Positions 26,628-35,900 of a DNA stretch of 64,000 nt are shown here, piece by piece (within the stretch, counting starts at the first letter, position 1; every line of letters starts with the position of its first letter). The notes under the pieces were generated by a model, which did not search any database, was not told the origin of the DNA, and worked only from the letters and a program-made list of their open reading frames with translations. Origin of the DNA: Streptomyces pluripotens (lineage in GTDB: Bacteria; Actinomycetota; Actinomycetes; Streptomycetales; Streptomycetaceae); assembly GCF_000802245.2 (NCBI RefSeq), contig NZ_CP021080.1, positions 1,240,001 to 1,304,000 of the forward strand, given 5' to 3'. The position numbers were made by a program, and so were the translations under genes.

Positions 26628-29058
26628 CAGCACTCTGCGGCATCGCCGGATCGACCATGTTCCGGCGCAGTCCGGAAAGCGTCTCAAGCACGACGTCAGC
26701 AAGCTCGTGGCCGCACCATCCATTGCGCGTTCCTCGCCTCGCCCTTACGGCGACCTGAGCGAGGCCGGTGTGGAGGACATCGCCGACTGTGCGGCTGTTG
26801 CCTGGGAGACCGTCACCCACAGCAGCGGAAGGAAAACACGCAGGATCGCAACACGGCGGGTCCTTACGTATCTGGCTCAGTTTCCGGGGAAGACTTGGCA
26901 GGATCGCTGGGTTGCCAGTGGTCTCGACGAACCCGGCAACCCGTTGAAAGAGCGGTTCGACCACGGCCCTCACAAGACTCAGGCAGCACTCGGCCTGCGT
27001 TGTCTGATCTGTCTCCGGGTCATCCAGCCGTCACTCCGCGCCGTACGCTCGAACGACTTTGTCGGGCTTGCGGAACAGTTCAGACATGTTCAGCGGGACA
27101 AGCGCCTGGACGAGTTCTTCACGGCGGAGTCGGCCAGCGCCCACAGCCTCGGCCAGCAGCGGACCTCGTTGTTCGACGTGACCCTCGCACTGATCACTCA
27201 GGGGATCACCCTGGAAGATCTGACTCCCGAAGGGCTACTGCACTATTCGCTCGAGTGCCATAGGCACGGACTGACACGGGGCGCGTCGCCTGGAAGCAGC
27301 CGTTTCGCCGGCCACTCCGCCTGGGAAACACTGCACGGCATGGAGGCCTTCCCCGCGGGGACGCCCCAACACCTCCGCGCTGTGCTGGTCTCCGGGCAGA
27401 AGTCCGTGACCGAGCTGGTGGACAGTTATCCCATCCGGTGCGGTGGGGTGCGGCAGCTGTTCATCGACTATCTCGAGCGACGTCGAACCGAGCTCGACTA
27501 CAGCGCGCTGACCGGCTTGGCACAGCTTCTGGTCTCGGTGTTCTGGCAGAAAATCGAGGAGATCGCGCCCGAGCAAGCCGACCTCAGCTTGTCAAACGAT
27601 GTCTACCAGAAATGGAGAGAAGAGGTCAGCTTCGTCGGAAAGGAGCGAGACCAACCGCGCCGGACCCTGGACTCCCTCCTCCTCCAGGTCCGGGGTTTCT
27701 ACCTTGATCTGCAGAGCTGGGCTCTTGAAGAACCGGAACGGTGGGGTGTCTGGGCAGTACCGTGCCCTGTCCCCCGGCACGAGGTGCGCTCCGCGCGAAG
27801 CGGCCGCCGCAGGGCGAAGGAACGGACCGACAACCGCATTCGTGAACGGCAGCCGCTTCTGCCCACGCTGGTTGAGCACGTGGAGGAGAAGCACAGGAAG
27901 TCGCGCGCCCTGCTTCAGGCCGCGGCGGGTGTCCCGCCCGGCGAAGAGTTCACTCATGCCGGCCGCTCCTACCGCCGGACGAACAGTCGAGCCGACCAGG
28001 CGAAGGCTCGCCACTCCAAAGCGCCGGTGCGTGTGGAGGAGCTCGCCACCGGCGAAGCAATCCATGCCAAAGGAGCAGAAGAAGACGCCTTCTGGGATTG
28101 GGCCTACGTGGAGACACTGAGGCTGAGCGGGGTCCGGATCGAGGAACTCGTCGAGCTGACGCAGCTCAGCATCCGGCAGTACCAGAGGCCGAACGGCGAG
28201 GTGGTAGCCCTCCTGGTCATCGCGCCGTCGAAAACCGACCGAGAGCGCGTCATCCCCATGTCGGCAGAGCTTTTCCATGTGATCGCATCTGTGATTCGCC
28301 GCCATATCACCGGCGAGCAGAGGTCTGTCCCCCTTCTTCAACGCTACGATGCACACGAGCGAAAGTGGTCTGCCTCCATGCCCTTCCTGTTCCAACGTGG
28401 CTCACGAGGCGGCCGAGGCGTGATCAGCCCTAACACCATCGCCAATCGGATCAGGACGCTCTGCCACGAACTTGCCGAGTCGAACCCGGCCTTCGTCGGC
28501 CTGACGTTCGCCCCCCATGATTTCCGCCGACTGTTCGCTACCGAGATCGTCAACAACGGGCTCCCCATCCATATCGGTGCGGCACTGCTGGGCCACTTGA
28601 ACATCGAAACCACCGGCGGCTATGTAGCCGTCTTCAACGAGGATGTCGTACGCCACTATCAGGAATACCTGGCTCGCCGTCGGGCCGTGCGCCCCGCCGA
28701 GGAATACCGGTCGGCAACCTCCGGCGAATGGGACGAGTTCCAAGAGCACTTCGACCGCCGAAAGGTTGAACTGGGAAATTGCGCCCGCCCCTATGGCACC
28801 CCTTGCCAGCATGAGCACGCTTGTCTGCGTTGCCCGATGCTTCAGGTGAATCCCAAGATGCTGTCACGTCTCAACGAACTGGAAGAGGATCTGGAAGCGC
28901 GCCGGAAGCAAGCAGAGACGGAGGGCTGGCTGGGTGAGATCGAAGGCATCGATCTCACACTGCAGTTCCTTCGCGAGAAACGGAAGCAGGCTCTGAGGTC
29001 TGAGCAACCGGGCCGCTCGGTCGACCTCGGGATCCCTTCCATCCTGCCCCGTCCCTGA
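26620..29058 (+). CDS. Large tyrosine recombinase/integrase B of the element
   Basis: An 812-residue protein. The catalytic domain is at about residues 490-690, with Arg506 (SGVRIEELVEL), Lys538 (APSKTDRERV), His633 and Arg636 (APHDFRRLFATE), His659 (LLGHLNIETT) and Tyr668 (GGYVAV). A large N-terminal region of about 480 residues is unusual and may bind DNA or recombinase A. Near the C-terminus a Cys/His cluster (CQHEHACLRCPML) could bind zinc. It is larger than Tn554 TnpB but in the same position relative to the first recombinase. Base composition is less GC-biased than in host genes. Confidence 0.9.
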   Translation: MADSTLRHRRIDHVPAQSGKRLKHDVSKLVAAPSIARSSPRPYGDLSEAGVEDIADCAAVAWETVTHSSGRKTRRIATRRVLTYLAQFPGKTWQDRWVASGLDEPGNPLKERFDHGPHKTQAALGLRCLICLRVIQPSLRAVRSNDFVGLAEQFRHVQRDKRLDEFFTAESASAHSLGQQRTSLFDVTLALITQGITLEDLTPEGLLHYSLECHRHGLTRGASPGSSRFAGHSAWETLHGMEAFPAGTPQHLRAVLVSGQKSVTELVDSYPIRCGGVRQLFIDYLERRRTELDYSALTGLAQLLVSVFWQKIEEIAPEQADLSLSNDVYQKWREEVSFVGKERDQPRRTLDSLLLQVRGFYLDLQSWALEEPERWGVWAVPCPVPRHEVRSARSGRRRAKERTDNRIRERQPLLPTLVEHVEEKHRKSRALLQAAAGVPPGEEFTHAGRSYRRTNSRADQAKARHSKAPVRVEELATGEAIHAKGAEEDAFWDWAYVETLRLSGVRIEELVELTQLSIRQYQRPNGEVVALLVIAPSKTDRERVIPMSAELFHVIASVIRRHITGEQRSVPLLQRYDAHERKWSASMPFLFQRGSRGGRGVISPNTIANRIRTLCHELAESNPAFVGLTFAPHDFRRLFATEIVNNGLPIHIGAALLGHLNIETTGGYVAVFNEDVVRHYQEYLARRRAVRPAEEYRSATSGEWDEFQEHFDRRKVELGNCARPYGTPCQHEHACLRCPMLQVNPKMLSRLNELEEDLEARRKQAETEGWLGEIEGIDLTLQFLREKRKQALRSEQPGRSVDLGIPSILPRP

Positions 29059-29297
29059 TCGGGAGAATACGAAACCAACGCGGCCCCTGCGCCAGCGGGT
29101 TGAGACTTCGGACACTCCCCCAACCACACAGTAGCCTCGTGCGTTGCGCATCCCACCAGCGTGACTCGACCGGTGGTCACGCTGAAAGGCTCGCTGAGAT
29201 TCATTTCGCTTGCCGCCCCGTGAGACTACCGAGAGGCCCGAACCACGGGTGATCGCACTGAAGGGGTGGCCGGTTGACCGATCGTATTCAGTTACAT

Positions 29298-30413
29298 TCA
29301 ACCTGGTTGGAAGAACGCGAGCATTTTCCGGCTGGCGTCCGGCGACATCAATAATTCCTGCATGTCCGCGGACATTCGGGCGGCAGCGCTGGTGCGTTCG
29401 AACATCTCGCGTTCGTATTCTTTGACGGCGGCGGGGAAGTCGTCCGGGTGCGCGACCAGCGCGAGGCCGAGGAGGGCGCCGTCGAGCAGCGCCAAGTTGG
29501 CGCCCTGTCCCACCGGCGGCATCAGGTGCGCGGCGTCGCCGAGCAGCGTGACGCCTGGCGTCGACGGCCAGGTCAGGCCGACCGGGAACGCGCTGATCGA
29601 GCGCGGGAGGACCGTTTCGTCGCAGGCCGCGATCAGCGCGGTGAACCGTGAGTCCCAGCCGGCGAACAGCTCGATCAGCCGCACCCGGGCGGCGGCCGGG
29701 TCGTCGAATGGGATCCCGCTGGTAGCGAACCAGTCCTCGGCGGTGTTGTAGAAGCTGAGACCGATGCGAACGCGGCCGTCGCCGTTGCGCTGCGCCGCCA
29801 GGGATAGTCCGTTGCCGAGCACCCAGTAGTTGCCGCGCCCTACCATTGCCGCGAGTTCGGGGTGCGTGCGGTCGATGTCGGGAATGCCGACCTCGACGAC
29901 GTGCTGGCCGATATGCGCCGGGCGGGCGTCGGTGAGCAGCGCGCGGACCCGGGACTGCGCGCCGTCCGCGCCGACCAGCAGGTCGTACGTCGCACTGCTG
30001 CCGTCGGCGAAGTGCAGCACGCCGTTGTCGGCGGATGTGAACGCGTGCCCCCAGCGCACCACGTCTTCGGGGAGGGAATCCAGCAGCAGGTTGCGCAGAT
30101 CGACGCGGTCGACCTCGGGTCGCTCAAGTGGGGCGTCGTCGGGCGTGTCCTCCTGGAGCAGCAGGGTGCCATCCGGCTCGAGAAGACGCATGTCCTGGCC
30201 TTCACCACGGGCAATCGCGTAGAACTGGTCGATCAGACCGGCCTCGCGCAGTGCCCGCTGGCCGGAGTGGATGTCGAGCATGCCGCCCTGACCACGCGCG
30301 CCGCGCGACGGTTCACGTTCGTAGACGACGGCGTTGATGCCGTTCACGTGCAGCACACGGGCAAGGGCCAAGCCGCCCAAGCCAGCTCCAACGATGGCGA
30401 TGGTTGCGCTCAC
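29298..30413 (-). CDS. TetX-like FAD-dependent monooxygenase
   Basis: A 371-residue class A flavoprotein monooxygenase. The Rossmann FAD motif is IAIVGAGLGGLALARVL, the ribose-binding segment VYERE follows, then the DG motif LLVGADGAQSRVR and the second FAD motif LLGDAAHLMPPVGQG. The stretch GGMLDIHSGQRALREAGL closely resembles the corresponding part of TetX, the tetracycline-inactivating enzyme, and overall length matches. Substrate is not proven; another aromatic polyketide or antibiotic is possible. GTG 30413 has GGGGG just upstream. It follows the Clp-N gene by 56 nt, probably co-transcribed as element cargo. Confidence 0.85.
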   Translation of the reverse strand: MSATIAIVGAGLGGLALARVLHVNGINAVVYEREPSRGARGQGGMLDIHSGQRALREAGLIDQFYAIARGEGQDMRLLEPDGTLLLQEDTPDDAPLERPEVDRVDLRNLLLDSLPEDVVRWGHAFTSADNGVLHFADGSSATYDLLVGADGAQSRVRALLTDARPAHIGQHVVEVGIPDIDRTHPELAAMVGRGNYWVLGNGLSLAAQRNGDGRVRIGLSFYNTAEDWFATSGIPFDDPAAARVRLIELFAGWDSRFTALIAACDETVLPRSISAFPVGLTWPSTPGVTLLGDAAHLMPPVGQGANLALLDGALLGLALVAHPDDFPAAVKEYEREMFERTSAAARMSADMQELLMSPDASRKMLAFFQPG

Positions 30414-30469
30414 CAAGCCCCCGTCCTCTCCTGTCCCACCGGCCGGGTCCGGCGCACTGATCAGCCGGT

Positions 30470-31441
30470 TCACCGGCGGAGCCGAGGTGCGAGCACCGTG
30501 CGCACGGCCTTGGCCACCTTGTTCTCGGCGGCTCCGTCCTCTTCTTCGGGTTCCGGTTCCAGGATGCGCTGGAGTTGCAGCAGCAGCTGGTTCGTCGACC
30601 GCCAGAGCGGGACGAACATGCCGACCACCGGCCCGACGCCCCGGATCGGACTGTCGGACAGCTCCGTGACCTTCTTGGCAAGCGTGATCGTCGTCGGGTC
30701 CCGCAGGATCAGGTGCACCTCGTCGTCGACCAGCCGGATTTCCATCTTTCGCGCGGCGGTCTCCTCCGGGTTCGCGTCCGTGGTCGTCTCCGGATCCAGT
30801 TCGTCGATCTTGGCGGCGACCGCGTCCGGGTCGACCCCGAGTTCGCGCAGCACCCTGGACGCCATGCTGTTCTCCGCCCGCAGCATCGCCTCCAGCAGGT
30901 GATGGCTGCCGACCGGTGCGCCACCAGCCAGCGCGCTGGCGGTGAACACCGTGTCCTCGGTGGCGGGTGTGCCGGCCGGCCATGGGCCAGCCGTGACGTC
31001 CTGTGATCCCTCCGACGACGTGAGTACCGCGGCACGGATCTTGTCGATCGGATCGATCCGCTCGGCGAGCACCTGCGCGCCGACGCCCTCACCTTCGCTG
31101 ACCAGGGCGAGCAGGATGTGTTCCGTACCGATGTCGTTGTGGTGCAGCTGCCGCGCCTCGCGCAGGGCGAGTTCCAGTGTCTTCTTCGCGCCCGGCGCGA
31201 AGGGGATGTGGCCGCTCAGCTCCTTCGTGCCGGGCTTGACCACCGCGGTGATGTCGGCCCGCGCCGCCTCCTTGTCGTATCCGAGCCGGTGCAGCACTTT
31301 CGCCGCCGTGCCGTCCGGCACGTCGAGCAGCCCCAACAGGACGTGCTCCGTGCCGATGTGGTCGTGCTTGAGCTTCCTTGCCTGCTCCTGGGCCGCTACG
31401 ACCGCCTGGCGGGCCTTCACCGTGAACCTCTCGAAAGTCAT
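30470..31441 (-). CDS. Clp N-terminal-domain protein without AAA module
   Basis: A 323-residue protein that begins like ClpC (MTFERFTVKARQAVVAAQE). It contains Clp-N repeats (HDHIGTEHVLLGLL and HNDIGTEHILLAL), and a further degenerate unit (VGSHHLLEAML). No Walker motifs are present, so it cannot unfold substrates on its own. Clp-N domains bind adaptors or antibiotics acting on Clp. Such stand-alone proteins may protect or divert the ClpC chaperone; that is inference. It is divergent from a small HTH gene with a palindrome between them. Confidence 0.85.
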   Translation of the reverse strand: MTFERFTVKARQAVVAAQEQARKLKHDHIGTEHVLLGLLDVPDGTAAKVLHRLGYDKEAARADITAVVKPGTKELSGHIPFAPGAKKTLELALREARQLHHNDIGTEHILLALVSEGEGVGAQVLAERIDPIDKIRAAVLTSSEGSQDVTAGPWPAGTPATEDTVFTASALAGGAPVGSHHLLEAMLRAENSMASRVLRELGVDPDAVAAKIDELDPETTTDANPEETAARKMEIRLVDDEVHLILRDPTTITLAKKVTELSDSPIRGVGPVVGMFVPLWRSTNQLLLQLQRILEPEPEEEDGAAENKVAKAVRTVLAPRLRR

Positions 31442-31456
31442 GCTTCCATGCTCTCA

Positions 31457-31486
31457 ACCCTGTCAATACACTGTTATTGACAGGGT
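31457..31486. promoter_or_regulatory. 12-bp perfect palindrome between divergent Clp-N and HTH genes
   Basis: ACCCTGTCAATA (31457-31468) and TATTGACAGGGT (31475-31486) are exact complements separated by 6 nt. The palindrome ends 16 nt from the Clp-N start and 24 nt from the HTH start, which suits an operator controlling both genes. It does not match the HAIR or CIRCE heat-shock operators. Confidence 0.7.
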
Positions 31487-31509
31487 CACCATGCTGAAGG
31501 GAGGGTGTC

Positions 31510-31869
31510 ATGGAGACACCGTCGGACTGGGAGGACCGGCTCGCGCGCTGGCAGAACGAGCTGGAGTTGTTCGAGCAGCTGGACGAGGCACCCTGGGTGA
31601 CGCTGGCCAAGGCGGAGGCGGAGACCGGCGTCTCCCGCTCGGCACTGCGGTCCTGGTACCGCAACGGCGAAATCCAATCCCGGCTGGCGGACGGCCCGAA
31701 CGGCCCGCAGCGACTGGTCCGGCTGGACGCGGTGATCGAGCGCGCCGCCGCGTCACCGCGCATCCAGCGCAGGGCGGAACGGGAAGTCAGCCTGGAAGCC
31801 CAAGTCACCCTGCTACGGCACCGGGTAGACCAGCTTGAGCTGCGGCTGGCCGCGCTGGAGCGGAAGTGA
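31510..31869 (+). CDS. Small HTH DNA-binding protein with coiled-coil tail
   Basis: A 119-residue protein. The centre has a MerR/excisionase-like helix-turn-helix (WVTLAKAEAETGVSRSALRS, then WYRNGEIQSRLADG). The C-terminus has heptad spacing (VTLLRHRVDQLELRLAAL) typical of a dimerising coiled coil. GGGAGGG precedes the ATG. It probably binds the palindrome in its own upstream region and represses itself and the Clp-N/monooxygenase genes; this is inferred from position. It could alternatively act as an excisionase or accessory factor for the recombinases. Confidence 0.75.
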   Translation: METPSDWEDRLARWQNELELFEQLDEAPWVTLAKAEAETGVSRSALRSWYRNGEIQSRLADGPNGPQRLVRLDAVIERAAASPRIQRRAEREVSLEAQVTLLRHRVDQLELRLAALERK

Positions 31870-32017
31870 CTGCTTGCAGCGACGGTCACCCTCGCGGGTG
31901 ACCATGGGCATGATGAACCACGCAACCGGGGCCTGAGGCAGGTCGAGTGCGGTAAGACAGGCAACCAACAGGGCTCCTGTGTTGGTGAGTTGAGACTTGA
32001 AGGCAGCCGTGGCGCTG

Positions 32018-32995
32018 TCACGACCGTACGAGGGTCGCCGGCCCCACCGAGCCAGGCCATCTTGCGGCGATTCGATCGAGGACCGGTTCAAGTCGGCGGG
32101 CGCTTTCCGCCTGCCGATCGAAGGTGAGCTGCTGACCGGATAGCTGATCGGCCGTCAGGTCCTCGGCTCTCAAGGAAAGGGCTGTCACCCGTGCCCGCTG
32201 AAGTCCCAAGGCATCGTGCAGTGCTTGTGCGGTGCCCGCCAGTACCGGAGTGTGAGCCGTGGGTTCTGGAAGCACTCTCCTCCGGGTGGTCATAGACCGA
32301 TCCGCGTAATGAACTGTGAGCGTAAGTGCGCGGGCCACCTGGCCGTCCGTTCTCAATTGCCTCCCGACATCAACGGCAAGTCCGAGTAGCGCACCGCGAC
32401 GTACGGATCCATCGACCTCGTGCCTGCCGAATCGCCATTCAGCGCTGGTCGACTTAGGCGGAGCCTGCGGTACCACGCGTGTCCGGTCGATGCCATGGGC
32501 CCGCTCGTGCACAAGACGCCCCATCTTCGCACCCAGGATCCTCTGCAGGGTGGCCTCAGAAGTTCCTGCCACCTTGCCGATACTGTCCAACCCGTACTCG
32601 CAGAGCACGCGAGCCGTCTTCGGCCCCACTCCGTGCAGGACCGCTACTGGCTTTGGATTCAGGAAGCCGGAGATTCCCTGTGGGGTATCCGTGATGCAGC
32701 GAACGGCACCAGGCGGTCCATGATGCCCGGCCATCCTGGCGAGCATGGGATTGGGAGCCACACCGACAGCACAGTCAAGGCCGTACAACGCCAGTACGCG
32801 CACACGCACCAGCCGCGCAATCTCAACAGCGTCGCAATCGAAATAGCGAACGCTCCCACTCACATCCGCCAATACGGCGTCGGGAGGAACGGCCTCGACA
32901 ACCGGGGTGATGTCGCCCAGTACCTGAAGAAGTGTCTCCCATGTTTCCCGAGGCGGTCCTGGCGCCTGGATATAGATAACGGCCATCTCGATCAC
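32018..32995 (-). CDS. imuB: ImuB-like mutasome subunit carried by the element
   Basis: A 325-residue Y-family-like protein, the second imuB of the window. It aligns end to end with the host copy (e.g. AVPPDAVLADVSGSVRYF versus ALPPDGALVDLRGAERYF) but differs at perhaps half of positions. It too lacks the polymerase acidic triad. The HhH region AVLHGVGPKTARVLCEYGLD is present. GTG 32995 overlaps the dnaE2 stop (GTGA), so it is coupled to the intact dnaE2 and is presumably the ImuB now made with it. The gene is less GC-rich than the host copy, in line with foreign origin. Confidence 0.83.
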   Translation of the reverse strand: MIEMAVIYIQAPGPPRETWETLLQVLGDITPVVEAVPPDAVLADVSGSVRYFDCDAVEIARLVRVRVLALYGLDCAVGVAPNPMLARMAGHHGPPGAVRCITDTPQGISGFLNPKPVAVLHGVGPKTARVLCEYGLDSIGKVAGTSEATLQRILGAKMGRLVHERAHGIDRTRVVPQAPPKSTSAEWRFGRHEVDGSVRRGALLGLAVDVGRQLRTDGQVARALTLTVHYADRSMTTRRRVLPEPTAHTPVLAGTAQALHDALGLQRARVTALSLRAEDLTADQLSGQQLTFDRQAESARRLEPVLDRIAARWPGSVGPATLVRS

Positions 32996-35900
32996 CCTGC
33001 GCTTCCAGGACTGGAGTGCCAGAACTTGCGGCCTTCCATAGAGGCACCACCAGCGGGCCTCAGATCCGCCCATGGATCCATTTCGACGCCGTTGGCCACT
33101 TGAATTGTTCGACCAGGCTTTCTCGCCTCAGGGTCAGGGCGCTCCTGACGCTCCGCCAATCGATCCGCCACAGCATCGAGGTCTCCGGACCGGCGCAACT
33201 CCGCCAGTTCCATCAGATCCCACGCGGCAGAGCCGACAACACTGAGCGAACGTGGCCCGCGGCGTTGGACTTTCCCACGGACCAGCAGCAGCCAGCTGTG
33301 AAAGATCGTGTGCGCGCAGTCGGCCTGACTGTCGCTGAAGAAAGCCAGGTCTATCAGGCCGGTCGAGTCGTCGAGGGTGACGAAGATGATCCGCTGCGGC
33401 TCCCGCGCGGTCGCCTCCCCGTACGGGCTTGACTTGGTGCGGTGAAGGATCGGCGGGGTCTGGGTGGCCGCCTTGGCTCCCGCGACCAGCACGGTCTCAC
33501 CGTGCCGGACCTCGCGCAACCGACGTGCGAAGACCACGCCCAGCTCCTTCAGGAACTCCTGGTGATCGTCCATCAGATTGCGTGAGGCGTCCATGGACAG
33601 CACGCCCAACTCGGCGCTGAGCTGCTCCGCCGATGTCAGAGCCGGCAGTCCCGCCGGTGCGGTCTTCCTGCCTCCCGCCAAGGGAAGTTGTCCGCCACCG
33701 CGTCGGGCACCCCGGTGCAGCTCGGTCAGATGCAGTTGCAGGTCGCGCCGGTTGGCGCCGAAGGCGTCCAGCGCACCCACCTGGGCGAGCCGTCCGGCGA
33801 GCGGCCGGCTCGGTCGGGCCCGCTCCCAGAAGTCCAGTAGCGAGGAGTACGGCTGGCCGCCCTCGATCCGCTTCGCCTCGGCTGCGCTGATGCCGTGCAC
33901 GTCGCAGAGGGCGAGCCGCAACCCCCACACCGCGGGAGATTCGGACACCAGTTCGATCTTGTGGGTCACTCCGGAGACGTTCACGTCCAGGGGCAGGATC
34001 GGCACCCCGCGCCGCCGCGCGTCCGCCAGCAGCAGCCGCTTCGGGTACATCCCGGGGTCATGGGTGAGCAACCCGGCATAGAAAGCAGCTGGGTGATGGG
34101 CCTTCAGCCACGCCGACTGGTACGTCGGCACGGCGAAGGCGACCGCGTGCGCCTTGCAGAAGCCGTACGACCCGAACGCCTCAATGATCCCCCAGGTGCA
34201 CCGAATCGCTTCTGCGCTGTAGCCTCCCGCCGCTGCAGCCTGCGTGAACCAGACCTTGATCCGCCCCTGCGACTCCGGGTCCGACAGCCCGCGCCGCACC
34301 CGATCGGCCTCGCCGCGACCGCAGCCGGTCATAACGGCGATGATGTCGATGACCTGCTCGTGGAAGACCACGACCCCGTAGGTCCCCCTCAACGCCTCCT
34401 CCAAGTGCGGGTGCGGATACCGCACCGGCGCCCGTCCATGCCGCGCCTCGATGAACGGCCGCACCATATCGGCAGCGACCGGGCCGGGCCGGAACAGCGA
34501 AATGTCGACGACCAGGTCGTGAAAGGTGCTCGGCTGCAACCGTCCCACCAGGTCGCGCTGGCCCGGCGACTCGATCTGGAAGCAGCCCAACGTCTCGGCG
34601 GACCGGATGAGCCGGTACGTCGCCGAGTCACCCGGCGGCAGCGCATCCAGGTCGACCCGCTCCCCTGTCACCCGCTCCACCTCGGCGACCGCGTGCGCCA
34701 TCGCCGACTGCATCCGCACCCCCAGCACGTCCAGCTTGAGCAGCCCGAGGTCCTCCACGTCCTCCTTGTCGAACTGCGACATGGGAAGTCCCTCGCCGCT
34801 GGTCGGCACCACCGGCGTACGGGCGAGCAGGGAGGCGTCGGAGAGCAGCACCCCGCACGGATGCATGGCGATCCCGCGCGGCAGGGCGTCGAGCGCCTCG
34901 ACCAGTTCCCACAGCCCGCCGTACCGCGCGCCGTTCCGCTGAAACTCCTCGGCCAATTCCTTCAGTTCGGGCAGCTCCTCCAGTGCTGCACGGGCATCTC
35001 GCGCCCGGATGTGCGGAAAGGACTTGGCGATCCGGTCGATGTCCGCCGGATCCATGGACAGGGCGGCCCCCACGTCCCGGACGGCGTGCCGGACCCGGTA
35101 GGTCTCCGGCATCGAGACGGTGGCGACCCGCTCCGCACCGAACCGGTCGATGATCGCCCGGTACACCTCGAGACGGCGCGCGGACTCCACGTCGATGTCG
35201 ATGTCCGGCAGCACGACCCGCTCCTTGGACAGGAAGCGCTCCATCAGCAGTCCGTGCTCGACCGGATCGGCATGCGCGATCCCGAGCAGGTGATTGACGA
35301 GGGAGCCGGCGCCGGAACCGCGCGCGGCCACCCGGATCCCCATCTCTCGCACGTCGGCGACTATCTGAGCTACCGTCAGGAAATAGGAGGCGAAGCCGTG
35401 GTGGGCGATGATGTCCAGCTCGCGGTGCATCCGCTCCCAGTAGACGCGCCTGGCGCCGTAGCCGAGCCGCACCATCCCCGCCACCACCCGCGAGGCGAGC
35501 GCCCGCTGGGCAGTACGGCGGCCGGCGCCGACGAGGTGCGGCTCGGGGAAGTGGACGGTGCCGATACCGAGGTCGCGCTCGGGGTCGACCCGGCACTCCG
35601 CGGCCGTGGTAGCGGTCTGCTCCAGCAGTCGGTGGGCGGTGTCACGCCGGTAGCCCGCCGCCTCCACCACTCGCTCGGCGATCCGCCGCATGGCCGGTGG
35701 GTCCTTCAGCCAGGCCGCGCCGGAGTCCAGCTCTCCGCGCGGGTCGACCGGGACCAGGCGGCGGGCGGCGTCCAGCACGTCGGCGACCGGCCCCAGCCCC
35801 GGATCGGCGTACCGGACGGCATTGCTGAGCACGGGCCGGACGCACTGCTCGGCGGCGAAGCCGACGGTACGGGCGGCCAGCCGCAGGGAGCCGGGCCCCG

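Larger units (their letters stand above)
25375..33434. mobile_element. Integrated element in dnaE2 with twin tyrosine recombinases
   Basis: The element is bounded by TTGACT at 25375-25380 and 33429-33434 and is about 8.05 kb. Its contents in order are two overlapping tyrosine recombinases, a TetX-like monooxygenase, a Clp-N protein, an HTH protein, a second imuB, and a second dnaE2 3' end that continues in frame from the host dnaE2. Two overlapping recombinases at one end and a 6-bp core without long terminal repeats recall the Tn554 family. Joining the outer flanks at TTGACT restores an uninterrupted reading frame (TQTPPILHRTKSTGRSGKR). Several stretches are visibly less GC-rich than the host. 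The exact ends are inferred from this comparison. Confidence 0.8.

Noticed and set aside
31457..31486. TTGACA hexamers in the palindrome as -35 promoter boxes
   Set aside because: Too close to both start codons to leave room for a -10 box and ribosome site; better read as operator halves.
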